A stretch of 64,000 nt of DNA, from contig NC_083596.1 in NCBI RefSeq assembly GCF_027579695.1, positions 18,303,255 to 18,367,254 of the forward strand, given 5' to 3'. This document shows positions 1 to 12,600 of this stretch, in pieces. How positions within the stretch are numbered: the first letter of the stretch is position 1; every line of letters starts with the position of its first letter. The position numbers were made by a program, and so were the translations under genes. Origin of the DNA: Neoarius graeffei. Lineage: Eukaryota; Chordata; Actinopteri; Siluriformes; Ariidae. The notes below the pieces were generated by a model. It searched no databases. It saw nothing but the letters and a program-made list of their open reading frames with translations, and was not told where the DNA came from.

Positions 1-599
1 TTTCAGTAATAACTTAATATTTAACATATCACTCAATTTTAAACAACCCCCGCGCCTCCCCCATGGCTTGCCCCCATAGTCTCCAAAATTTCTGTGGGAA
101 ACACTGGCGTGCGTAACAACGCTAATCAAGCTTAAGCTAGACGACCCGCCTCAAATACCCGTCCCGGGTAAATGTTATCCCAATTTTAGATGGCCTGTTC
201 CAAACCATCCTGCCCCATGAAAATTCATACTTCCATCCATCCATCCATCCACCCACCCACGCTTTGCGTGCATTATGTCTGCCGCTGGCAGACATTTTAC
301 CATTTTGCATCCTACTGTAAATTATTTGTACCCTGCTATTCTCCCAAACTTTGAAGCCCCTGGTTGCATCCGACGTCACACTACAGCTCGCGATGCTTTA
401 CGATGGGTTATCGATGAAAATGAGGCATTTTGGTGGCGATATACACGTGAGCTAAAACTTGTGGTCGCACAGTAAGTGAACACTTGACTGTCGTACCTTT
501 GCACGCTTGAGCCTGGCGCACGCTCAGGGACCCAGTCGTTATAGGAAACACCGGATACTGGGCGCAATAGGCCATTTGCAGGAATTGGTCACGTGTCAA
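1..599. other. No gene recognised; CCAT microsatellite
   Basis: No exon, RNA gene or named repeat is recognised here. A short (CCAT)n/(CCAC)n run lies at about 234-262. An open frame of 66 codons (275-475, +) has no recognisable domain. The stretch abuts the large palindrome starting at 600 and may belong to the same mobile unit. Confidence 0.4.
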
Positions 600-1248
600 T
601 TTTCTCCATAGCAACAAGCCCATGGTAGGCAAGCTAACTTGACATTTCCTTGACAACCATAAGAGTTTGACTGGCAATGCGAAGCAATCATTTCTGTAAT
701 AGCTGTTTTGACCTTTTCTACTGTCTTATTTATTTATTTTTTAAACCCGAATTTTCATGTGTACTTGGAAAAAGTTTGTGGTTTTAACTTCTATCGTAAG
801 TTAAAGCCAATCATTGGCCGTAAGAGTTTTTTGGACTCAAGTTGGTTGCTGCCGAAAGAAATTCACGTGCGAAATGGCGGATATATCTGCATTTTATTTT
901 CAATAATCTTCACACATTAAGCGAATGATAAAGGTAGAAAAGGAGAAATTATAAGTTATAAACATACCTGAGAGATCCGCCATTTCGCACGTGAATTTCT
1001 TTTGGCAGCGAACAACTTGAGTCCAAAAAACTCTTACGGCCAATGATTCGCTTTAACTTATGACAGAAGTTAAAACCACAAACTTTTTTCCAAGTACACA
1101 CGAAAATTCGGGTCAAAAAAGACAGTAGAAAAGGTAAAAACAGCTATTATAGATATGGATTGCTTCACATCGCCAGTCAAACTCTTATGGTTGTCAAGGA
1201 ATGTCAAGTTAGCTTGCCCACCACGGGCTTGTTGCTCTGGGGAAAAGA
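600..1248. repeat. Large palindrome (fold-back element), arms about 280 bp
   Basis: The left arm (about 600-882) is repeated as its reverse complement at about 968-1248, with a spacer of about 85 bp. The arms match over almost their whole length with scattered substitutions and small indels; for example CAACAAGCCC near 612 pairs with GGGCTTGTTG near 1226. At the apex each arm carries GCACGTGAATTTC next to ATGGCGGAT, and the minus-strand version continues into CAG/GTATG, a plausible splice donor. It is probably a MITE or fold-back transposon. I see no transposase and no clear target duplication. Confidence 0.75.
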
Positions 1249-1455
1249 CATAAATAACAAAAATGCAGAAATGTAATACTGTAAAGCTCGTTTATATTAA
1301 AAGGTGCATTGATTTGATTTTTTTTTTTTTGGAAGTCATCAAATGTGAATTGATTAAAAACAAGTCTCTTGTACCATATTAATCATTTTCACCTGGTAGT
1401 CCACCAAGAAGGGGAATTTATTTCCAAATAAATTGCAACTTTTTGCTGATTAAAA

Positions 1456-1760
1456 TTAATAGTTTTGGGGTAAAAAAAAAAAGCCGAAAATCATTAGCTC
1501 CCACCCCCTGGGCCCCCACTGGGGCTCTGCCCCTGGGACCCGCTGGGTGCCTGCAGCCCCCAAACCCTCGGCTTTTTTCAGACTTTTTAAATATTTTTCA
1601 TTCTCATCCCTGTCTTTAACCCAGCTGCGTATAAAAAGTGGTTCGCCTCCATGCTCTTCTAGGTTTTTGTCTGTGTAGAATGATGTCTGCAGCACCAGGT
1701 AGTTTGAGATGTCTGAGAATTCAACGGGTAGATAACTTTCCAACTCCTAGGAAAAATCCT
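1456..1760 (-). pseudogene. Relic of a fish SWIM/YqaJ-type repeat gene
   Basis: The minus strand reads LPVEFSDISNYLVLQTSFYT, then RSWVKD. I recognise this as part of a multicopy fish protein family that combines a region like this with a SWIM zinc finger and a YqaJ-like nuclease. Only a short piece is present, and downstream frames drift into low-complexity GC-rich sequence (1497-1570). A second relic with the same tract lies at 7860-8340. The family assignment is from memory of motifs, so confidence is moderate. Confidence 0.4.
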
Positions 1761-2437
1761 TCTTTGTTAATATTTAAGGATCTAATCCCATTGAGTGGTT
1801 TCTATATCCACTTCTTTTGAGTGTACTTCTTGGTTTTAATAACTTGCTTGTTTGCTGTACACAAACATGGCAAGAAGTTCTTGTGCTAATGGACCAGACT
1901 CCACTTTTGGATCATTAATCCCTTTTGATTGAGGATGACCTGCATGCATGGTTTTATGTTGGCTTCTGGTACATCCATAGAATTTTAAATACAATATCTA
2001 CAGTTTTTTTTTTTTTATTGCACTTATTTAATTCCTGGGCTCCCATCTGTAACAGGGGGTGATGTTGCATCCCATTAATCCACTTTACAATAGATTAGAT
2101 TCTAATAGAATGGATAAGCCAAATTTTTTTAATTATTATTATTATTTTTTTTAAATGGGCCCTGACCCATTACAAGTAATGAATAGGTAGGCCTTAAAGC
2201 AGAAAAGGTTGAGAACCCCTGCTCTAATGCACCCACTTCACCTCAGGGAAAGCACTAAAATGTGCAGGGCATGGGGTACTCCAGGCCCGGCTCGAGAACC
2301 TGTGGAGTAGAGACTAGACTACATTGTTGGATGCTGACCTACTGCAGTGTGCTGTGGGATTTCTTTAGCATCTGGTACTTTGCTTTCAGACAGGATTTAT
2401 AAAATTGCAAGACTCCCTAAATAGTGTTACTTAGTTA
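1761..2437. other. Non-coding; no exon recognised
   Basis: This is presumably part of a pkn3 intron, since the next recognised kinase exon is at 4225. It contains homopolymer and ATT runs (2004-2160). The phrase GTTGAGAACCCCTGCTC near 2207 resembles a DNA-transposon end, but no partner end was found. Confidence 0.35.
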
Positions 2438-4032
2438 TGTGCAAAATAATAGCAGTCTAACATCACTAATGTGTTTTAATTACTGATTTTGGCAGAAAGG
2501 ATAATACAACATGGGGAAAAAATAGGTGTAGCCGAGTAATGAGCAACTAACAGAATCAACAGTCATGACATGCACTCTGCTAATTGGGTGCAATTGACTC
2601 ATTTAATGAAAGGGGCGTGTTCAAATTAATAGCCGTGTGGAGTTCAATTAGAGAGGTCATTCATTCTGTGAAGAAACAGGTGTCAATTATGGCCCTTATT
2701 TAAAGAAGGAGGGCAGCAAATGTTGTACCTGCTGGTTTTAGCCCTTGCTCAGTGAGTAAAATGGGTCGTTCCAGACATTGTACCAAAGGAGAAAGAACTT
2801 TGATCAAGAAGTTGACTGGAGAGGGGGAAAACATATAAAGAAGTGTAGAAAATAATTGGCTGCTCAGCTAAAATGATCTCAAATGCTTTAAAATGGCAAA
2901 CAAAACCCAAAACACGTGGTAGGAAAAGAAATATTACCATCCGTGTAGATCACAGAATAACAAGAATGGCAAAGAAGCATCCAATGATCAGCTCCAGGGA
3001 AATCAAAGAAGATCGCCAGTTACCTGGGAGTACGGCAACAATCAGAAGATGCCTATGTGAAGCCATTGGCAAGAAACCCTCGTAAAGTACCATTGTTGGA
3101 AAAAAAAAAAAAAAGTGTTGAAAAGGTTACAGTTTGCCAAAGAACACATTGACTGGCCTAAAGAGAAGTGGCACAACATTCTATGGACAGATGAGAGCAA
3201 GATTGTTCTTATTGGGTCTAAAGGCCACAGACAGTTTGTGAGACGACCCATAAACAGTGAATTCAAGCCACCGTACACTGAAGACTGTAAAACATGGAGG
3301 TGCAAGCAGAATGGTTTGGGGATGTTTCTCATACTTTGGAGTCGGGCCCATTTATCGCATACCAGGCACCATGGACCAGTTTGAATATATCAAAATACTG
3401 GAAGAGGTCATGTTGCCTTATGCTAAAGAAGAAATGCCCTTGAAATGGGCGTTTCAGCAGGACAACGACACCAAACACACCAGCAAGCGGGCAACATCCT
3501 GGTTCCAGACCAACAAGATTGATATTATGAAGTGGCCAGCCCAATCTCCAGACCTCAATCCGATTGAGAATTTGTAGAGTGGCATCAAAAATGCTGTTTT
3601 TAATGCAAAACCCAAGAATGCAGAAGAACTGTGGAATGTAGTCCAGTCAGCTCGGGTTGGAATATCTCTTCGCAGGTGTCAGATGTTAGTTGACTCCATG
3701 CCACACAGATGTAAAGCAGTTATCAGAAATAAAAGGTTATACAACTAAATATTAGTTTCGTGATTAACAGAAAAGCTAAATCTGTAAACAAACTTCAGTT
3801 TATACTGTAAATATGCGAGTTTGTAAATGAAAATGCAGACACAATTTTTTTTTTGAACAACCTATTATTCTTTTTTCTTCATTTTCAGTTTAAAATTGAT
3901 ATTTTGTTCATGTTTTAATTTGTAATTGAATATGCAGTGCTCCCAGTGCCTTTGTGTATATGGAAATAAATGCTATTATGAGGATTGAGCTTTTTCTCAA
4001 TTGTTTTAAACACACTGCTATTATTTTGCACA
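2438..4032 (+). mobile_element. Tc1-like transposon, inactive transposase
   Basis: The element is bounded by inverted repeats TGTGCAAAATAATAGCAGT and flanked by TA on both sides (2436-2437, 4033-4034). Inside, a degenerate transposase starts near ATG 2761. Recognisable parts are a paired-type DNA-binding region, WTDES (first Asp, about 3187), FQQDND (second Asp, about 3453) and SPDLNPIEN (Glu, about 3546-3572), the DD34E arrangement of Tc1. The frame is broken: an A-run at 3101-3114, a frame change near 3300 and a TAG directly after PIENL at 3575. It sits in the intron upstream of the penultimate pkn3 exon. Confidence 0.9.
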
Positions 4033-4224
4033 TAAGTGTATATGCTCGGTTTTAAAATGTTCTTGCATTCGCAAAGCCCATGGTGGTGTCTGAGGGCAAT
4101 GAAAGCACATGACTTGTTCCAATAGTTTTTGTGTGGTGTAGTGTGGGTCCCCCCGGCCTGTCACTGCCTAGTGATTTCAGTAAATTTAATGTGTTGGTGT
4201 GATTTTTGCTCATCTTTCTCACAG

Positions 4225-4593
4225 CTGTTGCAGAAAAGCCCAGAAAAACGGCTCGGGGCTGGAGAGCAGGACGCTAACGAGGTGAAAAGGCACAGGTTCT
4301 TTCAGGTGACCTTCCTGCACACTCGGTACACACCTTCTCCAAATATGACTGAGTGCATACTGACATTATTCCATCCTTTTGTAACCGCACAGGGAGTGGA
4401 CTGGGAAGCCTTGCTAGCCAAGCGAGTGAAGCCTCCGTTCCTGCCGAGCATCAAAGCCCCGGGTGACGTGAGCAACTTTGACGAAGAGTTCACGCGCCTA
4501 AAGCCCGTGCTTACCCCTCCAAACACACCCTTCTTCCTCACAGCCGAGCAGCAGGAGATCTTCGCAGATTTCGACTTCTCCTCACTTCACTGA
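4225..4593 (+). CDS. pkn3: Protein kinase N C-terminus (pkn3), last two exons
   Basis: Two exons encode the end of an AGC-class Ser/Thr kinase of the PKN (PRK) family, Rho-effector kinases acting in cytoskeletal signalling. Exon 4225-4305 follows a CTTTCTCACAG acceptor and reads LLQKSPEKRLGAGEQDA, the kinase-domain tail. Exon 4393-4593 reads VDWEALL, VKPPFLP, NFDEEFT, then the turn motif LTPPN and the hydrophobic motif FADFDF, ending SSLH-stop. An Asp where other AGC kinases carry a phosphorylated Ser/Thr is typical of PKN. LLQK-PEKRLGAGEQDA fits PKN3 better than PKN1 or PKN2. The intron between them (4306-4392) is 87 bp, a multiple of three, and has no stop. Earlier exons lie outside the window. 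The gene is convergent with zdhhc12. Confidence 0.85.
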   Translation: MLQKSPEKRLGAGEQDANEVKRHRFFQVTFLHTRYTPSPNMTECILTLFHPFVTAQGVDWEALLAKRVKPPFLPSIKAPGDVSNFDEEFTRLKPVLTPPNTPFFLTAEQQEIFADFDFSSLH

Positions 4594-7500
4594 CCGTCTG
4601 AGACTTGATGGATAAGGGGAACGTGACCCATCAAGGCTCTGTCCTTATCCTGCCTGAGCCCTTTCTTTTGTCTTTCTCTCTACCTATGCAGTTGAACCAA
4701 GTGAAGCTGATTCACTGTCACAAGGCTGTGCGCTTTTCTGCTACTGGCTGCACTAGTGTGCTTAAGCTACATCGGAGTTTCTTCTCATGAAAGAAAGCTA
4801 CAGCGTTGCTGCGACTCGCTGCCTCCAAAATGAAAGAGAACCTGTCATCACTGTGAGCTAAGCGTTTTCCTGTCCTGCAATGCCTTGTTACTGATTGTGC
4901 GTTGCCTGCTATTATAGTAGAACCATCATGTTGAGTCACTATTTTACTTTTAGCCTCCACAAAAAGTGCTCATGTGCCTGCAGGTTTTCTTTCCAACCAG
5001 TTCGGCGCTGCACCAGTTGATCAACTGTTTGGTGTGGATCCTTCATGGTTGGTATGAAAACCTGAGCTCTGGAGCCTCGTCCTGTCTGCAAACATGACCA
5101 CAGTTTTGTTAAAATGAAGCTACCAGTCATTTGCTTGTTAGATTTAACTAAGTTCGTTATAGATTCTGCAGTCTGTGTAGTTGAAGGTCTTCCAGCTTAG
5201 AGTTGTAGAGGTTTGATGTACTCTGGCGCTGAAAATGAAATGTTGCTCATGGGTTTTTTTTTTTAAAGGATTTACACCTGAAGGAAGCTTTGTATGTATA
5301 AGCACCAGAGGTTGGAAAACAGCTATGATTTGATGACAGTGCTTCAAAAAGGTAAATTTAATCTAACCACATCTGTCTGTAGCGTACGTGAGCTTTACCA
5401 CAGACAACAGATTTTTCCGTACTTTTAATTGGCGGGATCGTGACCTAGCAGGCAGCGTTGCCTCCCCACAGCTCCAGGGTCATGGAGGTTTGCAAGTAAG
5501 TGGATTGGCTAGGCTGAGCTTAAGTCTGGGTCCACAGCAACCCTGATCAGGATGAAAGTATGGAAGTATAAGAACATCTGTATAACGCTAATGAAAATGA
5601 TTGCTGAAAGGATTAATTATACTGACTTGGAATTTTAATTTCCAAATACCTTTTAACTGAAAGTTGTATGAAATGTTCTACATTAATATTGACCGAATTC
5701 AACAACTGCTCAGAGACTTTTCTCAGCACACAAACATCAATTCTTGTCTGTAGTAATGTCACGCATGTTACAGATGGTGGATGAAATCTGTCAGAGAATC
5801 AGTTGTGAAAATAGCAACTTGATTGAATTTAAACTCTCTTGTGTGCTTGCACATCCTGATTATCATGAGGTTTAAAAAGGTACAATAGGTTTTGTTTTGG
5901 CTGCCATTACTTGCACACTGGAATCCAAAAGTAATCTTTTCCAGACTACAATTTAAATAACCACGACTTAACACACCGTAGTATTAAATATTTAATTAAG
6001 CACACTTATATATTGTACCTTTAGGCTGATGAAATCTAATTATGCTCAGTCCATTGACTCAGTGTGTGTGTCTCTCTAGAGTATTTACACTGTTTTATTT
6101 CACGCGTCTAATGTGTTTGTGGCCCCTCAGCATCTGAAACAAGCCCTGTATCATGTTGTACTGTAAGCATCCTCTAGTGCATTTGTCTATATTTGCGTTA
6201 CGTTTTTGCTGTTTTGACGCAGAAGTAATGGTTTACTACTGAAGTGATACTGTGAGCAGGAACACTAAAGTATACAAGTGACTTTCCCTTTATACATGCC
6301 AAATGAAGAAAAAAAAAGTCCAGACAAAATGGAAGGGGATGAATGTATTTTCACAAATAAAATACAATATGACTTCATTTGTTCAATTTATTGAATACTG
6401 CCACTGTGACTCGGTACATCATTGCATGTCAGAAAAACATTGCATAAGCAACTTGAATCGAAGCAAAGTCTATTGGATTTCAGCACAAATACTGAAACAG
6501 TCAAGTGCAAATTCATTGGAAGTGACTTTAAGAGGAGAATTAGTTATTGCTTGTTCCTTTCCAGGCTTTAAAATATTGCACAGAAGACATTCTAATGGTT
6601 TGTTCTATAAAGGAGAAACAGTACAGTGTTGCAACCATTCAACAAATATTACAAAAATCGTTTAAAAACTAAGTGTTCTAAACCATACACATGCGCACTT
6701 TTTTTTTTTGAATTGCTTGATAGGTAGTATGAAAACAGGCTATATGTATACAAAAATAATAGTTAGACTTGAAGTTTTTCATATGATTTCAATATACAAA
6801 CCCTGTATGACTGCTTATGGGATATTTCTTTAAGAGAAAGCTGTTTTGTGGAATCATTAAATACTCTATTTTCAGTAGATGTAATTTCATATGGCTGAAA
6901 TTTAAGGTGGTACCAGTTACTGATCTGATTGTCAATTTCTCAAACAGCAACATGTATTTATTTAAAAAAAATAAATAAATAAATGAAACAAACCCCAACT
7001 TAAAGTACATTTGTCTTAGGGCTCGGCGTTTTTCAGCGGTTTGTTTTCTCAGTCAGCAGTGGATGAACTTCAATGATTTCACAGCTGTTCATGAAGATGA
7101 GTCCCATAAGAGTTAAGTGCGCATCAAATGAGCGATCAACTGACCAAATTTTCACCTAAAGCCCATGGACTCAATACCAGCTGACTATCAGCCAATTACT
7201 ACACTTGTTCAGCCATCAGTGTTGTGTGATCTGTCATTGTAGCTATAAACAGTTGTTCCCTTACCGTCCTCTCCTTTTTGTTAAATCAGAGAGAGAGACA
7301 AAAAAAAATTGCAGCTTATAACTGGAAAGTGTAAATCCATGTCTGAAACCTTTAACAGCTTTACAATTACAGAGCACTGCCACTATTGCTGGGTTTCATG
7401 TGACATCACATCTGCCTCATTAGTTATTCAGAACTTTAGCTGGTGGTCTGACACAGCGTTTGTATGAAGCTGCATTGCTTGCATGAAAAATGCTTTATGC

Positions 7501-7859
7501 TTGCGTTGTTTTTGAATCAAACAGCGAAACGGAAGTGTCTTCCGAGTTCCCCGTGAACTAATTTAAAAAAAAAAAAAAAAGTGAACGAACACAGGATTTC
7601 CCAAAAAGACATCGAGAAAGGCGGCTTTTGAACCTCACTGAAATCGAAGGGAGCCAAGTTGAAGCATGCTCGAGTTGCAGTGATCACTTAACTGAGAGGG
7701 AAATACAAACCTTTCACCATGTCAATGTTTTCCAAGTACTTTTCTTGCTCTGTCTCTTTTTATGGTACTTTTTTTTTGTCACGAAGCACTAAAGTCTCCA
7801 GCTGTTTTTGTTTACTCCTCAGTCCATATGCATGAAGGTCGTGACAAAATTCTTCCCCA
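4594..7859 (+). other. pkn3 3' UTR candidate and intergenic DNA
   Basis: After the pkn3 stop there is no further coding signal. The first AATAAA downstream on this strand is at 6356-6361, which would give a 3' UTR of about 1.8 kb. From 6362 to 7859 I see only AT-rich intergenic sequence with homopolymer runs. An open frame of 120 codons at 6303-6665 has no recognisable domain. Confidence 0.45.
6356..6361 (+). promoter_or_regulatory. Candidate poly(A) signal of pkn3
   Basis: AATAAA is the first canonical hexamer on the plus strand after the pkn3 stop codon. No transcript evidence is available, so the assignment rests on position only. Confidence 0.4.
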
Positions 7860-8340
7860 ACCATACAGTTACAATGTACCGTGATCACTTCTCCGTCTTG
7901 TTTAACTAAGATCCAGGTCTTTTAAAGGGGTTTCTGATGATCTTTGTGAATGATTTACCTGCGAGATAAGAGCCGACACGAGTGAGAATCAAGCCAACTG
8001 TTTGTTCAACTGGCAGCGCTTTGTTGTAAAGATGCAAATGAAAAGCTTAAACCATACATAGACGGGCAAAAACAATACAGGATTCATTTGGCAGCAACTT
8101 GATAGCGAGGTCCTTTACCCAGCTACGTACAAAAAAAGTTGTAAGCCTCCATACTCTTCCACCTGTTCTGTGGATGTCTGCAAAACCAGATTGTTCAAGA
8201 TCATATCACAGATCCTTCTTTGCCAGACTGTAGAGGGTCGATAGCAATCTTCTGAATATATCTAAAACGAGCAGGAGCTTCTAGATTACGAGCGTACTCT
8301 AACTTCTTGCTAGCTGTTTGCACTACGGCAGCTGTTTAGA
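7860..8340 (-). pseudogene. Relic of SWIM zinc-finger/YqaJ-type repeat gene
   Basis: Reading the minus strand from 8340 to 7860 in changing frames gives LNNLVLQTS, then MEAYNFF, then VKDLAIKLLPNES, and further on ILVKQDGEVITVHCNCM followed by a Cys-His pair. The tract HCNCM plus a downstream C-H is what a decayed SWIM finger looks like, and the upstream part matches the relic at 1456-1760. Several stops and frameshifts show it is dead. The neighbouring sequence on both sides is intergenic. Confidence 0.45.
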
Positions 8341-8587
8341 CCACCAGCTACTTCACTTCTGGTAAAACTGCTAAGAAAAGTCACGTGACCGACAACCCAG
8401 CAATACAAGTCCCTGTGCAAGCTGTTACTATGGAAACAATAGATTGGAACAAGTTCATTAACTGTCAGGGCCATGCTAATAGATAATAGTTAACACCTTC
8501 TGATCACTGAATTCCGCTGTGCATGTAATCATATCAGGTATTTAGACATGGAGGGGAAAATTGTGCCTCAATACCACAAGTTTAACT

Positions 8588-8968
8588 ATTATTCTATCCA
8601 CATTCATTGCATATGAGTAATTGTGTGCTCTGATTAGCTACTCTACCAGTTCATATACCATGAGTAGAGAAAAACAAAATGTCCCGTGTTGCTCAACCAG
8701 TCAAGGATTGGAGGGGGAACAGAAAGTATTTGAGGGTAAGAACTCCCCCAAGAATTATTAGAGCGTTTCACACTCGAAGCAGAAATGATTGTCAGACATT
8801 TTGCATAAAGTTATAATTTGCTTTAAAAAAAAAAGGGCTCTCAAATCCAGTGAATGTGGATAGGATAAAAGTTATCCCGCTCACTCTCGTCATACATAGC
8901 TTATAGCCAACTCGCCGCTACGTGCCTCGTCGGCTATCAGCTCATGTACGACTCAATTTCTTGGACTA
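8588..8968. mobile_element. Non-autonomous element, sister of 28050-28770
   Basis: The left part (TTCTATCCACATTCA, CATATACCATGAGTAGAG) and right part (CAGTGAATGTGGATAGGATA, CTACGTGCCTCGTCGGC) are shared with 28050-28770. Within each copy CCACATTCA and TGAATGTGG form an inverted pair. This copy is shorter and carries no usable ORF. The class is undetermined; the sister copy holds a DUF3504-like fragment. Confidence 0.5.
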
Positions 8969-9302
8969 ACTGTTAAATATACCTACTCGATGATAAAACT
9001 AGGTTTTCCACCGCTACGATTCAGCTACACAATGCTACCAAATAATCCGATATTACAGCTGCAGTACTTATGAACAACTTTGTTTATATTGACACACGGG
9101 CTTTATGCAATGCTTCCCCCCCCCCTTACTAAAAATACGTTTTATTTAGGGGCTGTCCAGGAATCCACTAAAATGACCCAATAAAAATGGTAGAACTTAA
9201 TTTGTGCTTTTCATTCCGGAACTGAATATGCTATAAAAGTTGGTCGTTTACCCTGTCTGTCACATTAAGTAATATTGTTGTGCTCTTTAGTGTATGTTTT
9301 GC

Positions 9303-9308
9303 TTTATT
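9303..9308 (-). promoter_or_regulatory. Candidate poly(A) signal of zdhhc12
   Basis: TTTATT on the plus strand is AATAAA on the zdhhc12 strand, about 350 bases after its stop. Another hexamer at 9651-9656 directly follows the stop and would leave almost no 3' UTR, so the distal one is preferred. Confidence 0.4.
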
Positions 9309-9657
9309 GTACAGATGTTCCTTTGTGCTGTAGCAAAACATAACACAAGGAAAGCTTATACAGAACTGAGTGTTAGTAATAAAATCACTGATCTTTTGTC
9401 ATTATCGGAAAACAAGCATTTATATTGAGGCTTGCTTACTCATGCAAAAAATAAAATGCTTCTCACGCTGCTTTAACTTTAAAAAGTGCAATTGCAACTT
9501 GGTGAAAATAAAATCTCCGAGATATCTATTCACAGGACAACCAGCAGTCCAAATCAGACTCGCTATAAATGAGGCTCTACGTGGTTCTAACTACGACACT
9601 GTCCATGCAACTGACAATCACTAAGGATATGGATCAATAATAGGAATGTATTTATTT

Positions 9658-12600
9658 CTAAGCGGGATTGCAGCCTTGTCTGAAGTACACCTGCTCCCAC
9701 ACCACCATGCTCCACACGCAGAAGAAGCTCCACAGGTTGCGTAAGGTCCCGCGGTCGAAGGGATTCTCGTCAACGCCACAGTGTTTGAGGTAGGAGATGC
9801 GGTGGCGTGACATGAACTCCCAGGTGGTGGTGTTCAAAGACACCAGGTAAAGGTGTGAGCCCAGGAGGAGCAGCACGATCAACGTCAGCAGTGCCACCAC
9901 AGCGCACGTCACCAACAGTATGCTGTTTGATTTCAGCCACACTGACCATGTCATAGCATCGCTGAAGCCTGACCTAAATATGGAGTCGCATGTCATTCTG
10001 GTTTCTCAACCTTTACATTTAACTATAAATGGATAAAAATTGTGTTCATTAATTAAATTTATAATCACGGGTGTGGTATAAGAGAAATAAAACACTGGGA
10101 TGCAGTGAGAGGGGAAAATAATCATAATAGTAACTCTGCTTCATCTTGTAGTTTATTTAAAAGTGTTTGAATTATTAAAGGTGACATTTAACATTTATGG
10201 AAGGATGCTCCAGTGTCAGCACTTTGGAACAGTTAGCGTTCAAGTTTTCAGACACATACAAGGCATACCAAGAAACCGCAATCATGACAAGCTGGGACTG
10301 AGAGCGAGAGGAAAAAGAAAAGCAACTCTAAACAGACAAAATGTACACCACCGTCATTCTAGTTTTAAATTTATTTAATCACGGGCAAGGTGCTGTGGTA
10401 TAAGAGGAATGAGACACGACCGTCGATGACTGTGTAGCTCACTCTGGCCCTGTCTAGTCCAGAAGGAACGATCTAAAGTGGGTCATCTTGCACAATAAAT
10501 GTTGCAAGCTATACATAGAAGCTACATCCACCTTAGGAATAGCTACCGATTTGCCAGAAAGAATCCAAAACGGTGAGGAATTGACCAAGAAGTAGTGATT
10601 TTTGTTGAACTGGTAATTAAGCAGATTTGGGTAGACGTTATATGCACTACCCCTACCTTCATGCCAGAAAGAATCAAAATTGGTAGGAGCGATTTTCATG
10701 AAATGTGGACGACGTATCATGGCATAAGCTCACGGTTTGTCGGCTGGATGAGCTAATAATCAAGAGGAACGTCACATCTCGCCACCATGAGCGTTGTTGA
10801 TTATTTTCCCACAACAGCATGCTCCCTTGTGTTTTACTCCTTCTTCTAATTAGAACCATGTGGCATTTTGTCATGTTACACACTCACCAGGCCATGTGTT
10901 GCCCCCAGAGCAGCACGACAAACTGCACGGCCAAGTACAGCACAAACCAGCGATGGTTCCTCTCCCCTACACAGTTCTCAATCCACGGGCAGTGATGATC
11001 ATAGCGGCGCACGCAGTGCTGACACGTCTGGCAGTGTTTGGATCTCATCGGTTGCTGCGAGAGGGACATGTACAGTAAGATTAAGAACAATGAATGCTTG
11101 GTCATGTTATTACAAGAATGAGCTTAATTTATTCGGAAGAGTACCCCCCCACCCCCACACCTGTAACAAGCAATGACCACAGCGACGCTGACGGAATGGT
11201 TTGGTTTGGGGAATCATGTCCTGTTGCTCTTCAGTGATGCCAAGAGTGAACTGAAATGAGTGAGTGTCACAGTGTTATAATAAAACTGTATAACGACAAG
11301 AACAAGCAGGAGGTATTATGCACACTTTTGATACTTAAGACAAATGATTCGATGGTTGACGATACAACAATAAGATTCAGTTTAATGGCCTCTGATTAGA
11401 CGTGTGACAAGGAACAGGCCAACTGTTCATTTGTGGATGATGTACAGAAGGGCTATTTAAAAATAATTATTTGGTACACATCAGTTGTGTACTTTTTTTT
11501 AAATAATTATCCATTCATGGTTGTTTCACTCTGTGCCGCTTACTTCAGTGCAGTGCCCCAAGTCATCTGATCATTACATCCCTAGTAATATGTAGAAAAT
11601 GAGCCTGTTGCATGCAATATCACCATTATCTTTATACTAACTGTTTAATTTGCCTTCTGGTCTTTAATTTGCAAGTGTTTACTAAAAAATAAAAATATAT
11701 TTATTTCGTATTCTGAGGCCTATTTGAGACGCACCACTACTGCTTCATGTCTATTTCAGACTCCTCATCAACAGGACACCCTGTTATAGGAAAATAAATC
11801 AGTCAATAACAAGGTGACATCATGCCAAAGTTAATTATTTTATGAAGGGTTTTATTCCTCTTATACCACAGCAATTTACCAGCGATTACAATTTTATTAA
11901 TTAAAATTACACACAGCATGCCATACTTTATCAGATTCAAGTTTTGTTTCATGTTGTGGAAAATCCGCTAAACAAATTTACTCCTGTTTTCATTTCATGT
12001 ATGTTCTAATATAAACATGCACCAGCCTCTGTTTTTGCTTTCTTTTAAAAAAAGATGAGAGGGGAAAAAAAAAAAGCTTCTGTCCTGAAGACTTTCCTGT
12101 GGTGGAAAACTTCATGACTGTTACAAAGTGCTGACACTGGAGCGGACACTCCTTCCAGAAACGTTAAACATCTCCTGACAGAAACTTCACCATATTGACC
12201 AATTATGATTTTAATTTACAATGCATTTACATAAGTGTTATTTAATGTTTTATTTAGATTAGTTGATCGTCCTCCATAAAAGTCCCTGTGAATTAGCTGT
12301 TGCTAAAGAAACGCCAACATATTAGTAAGCTGCTTTGCGACACTCACTCACTCCAATCCTTGTTGCTGGCGACAATAGGGAACTCTGTCACGGCGCTTCT
12401 GGCGGCGCTGAGCAGAACGGGTTGTCAGTTGGGCCTCTGAGGTGGTCTTGCCCCATCTTAGGTTGTGACGCCACTTGTCTCGGTCTGCGGTCTCCTGGAA
12501 CCAGGATGAGGGGTCGATGCCATAACACTTGATGTCATCTTTGGCACAGTCTTTCCATCCTTTTAAGGGTCTGCCGCGATTTTGGGAGTCATTCTTGAGT

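Noticed and set aside
2201..2437. A missing upstream pkn3 exon near 2220-2430
   Set aside because: No frame gives the conserved kinase sequence expected before LLQK; a TTTCAG at 2386 is not followed by matching codons.
4129..4593. A single 154-codon exon for the kinase tail
   Set aside because: The 29 residues encoded by 4306-4392 do not fit any PKN tail, and canonical GT and AG borders define an intron; the first 32 codons are upstream intron.
9370..9624. 84-codon plus-strand ORF before zdhhc12
   Set aside because: It overlaps the zdhhc12 3' UTR antisense and shows no family features.
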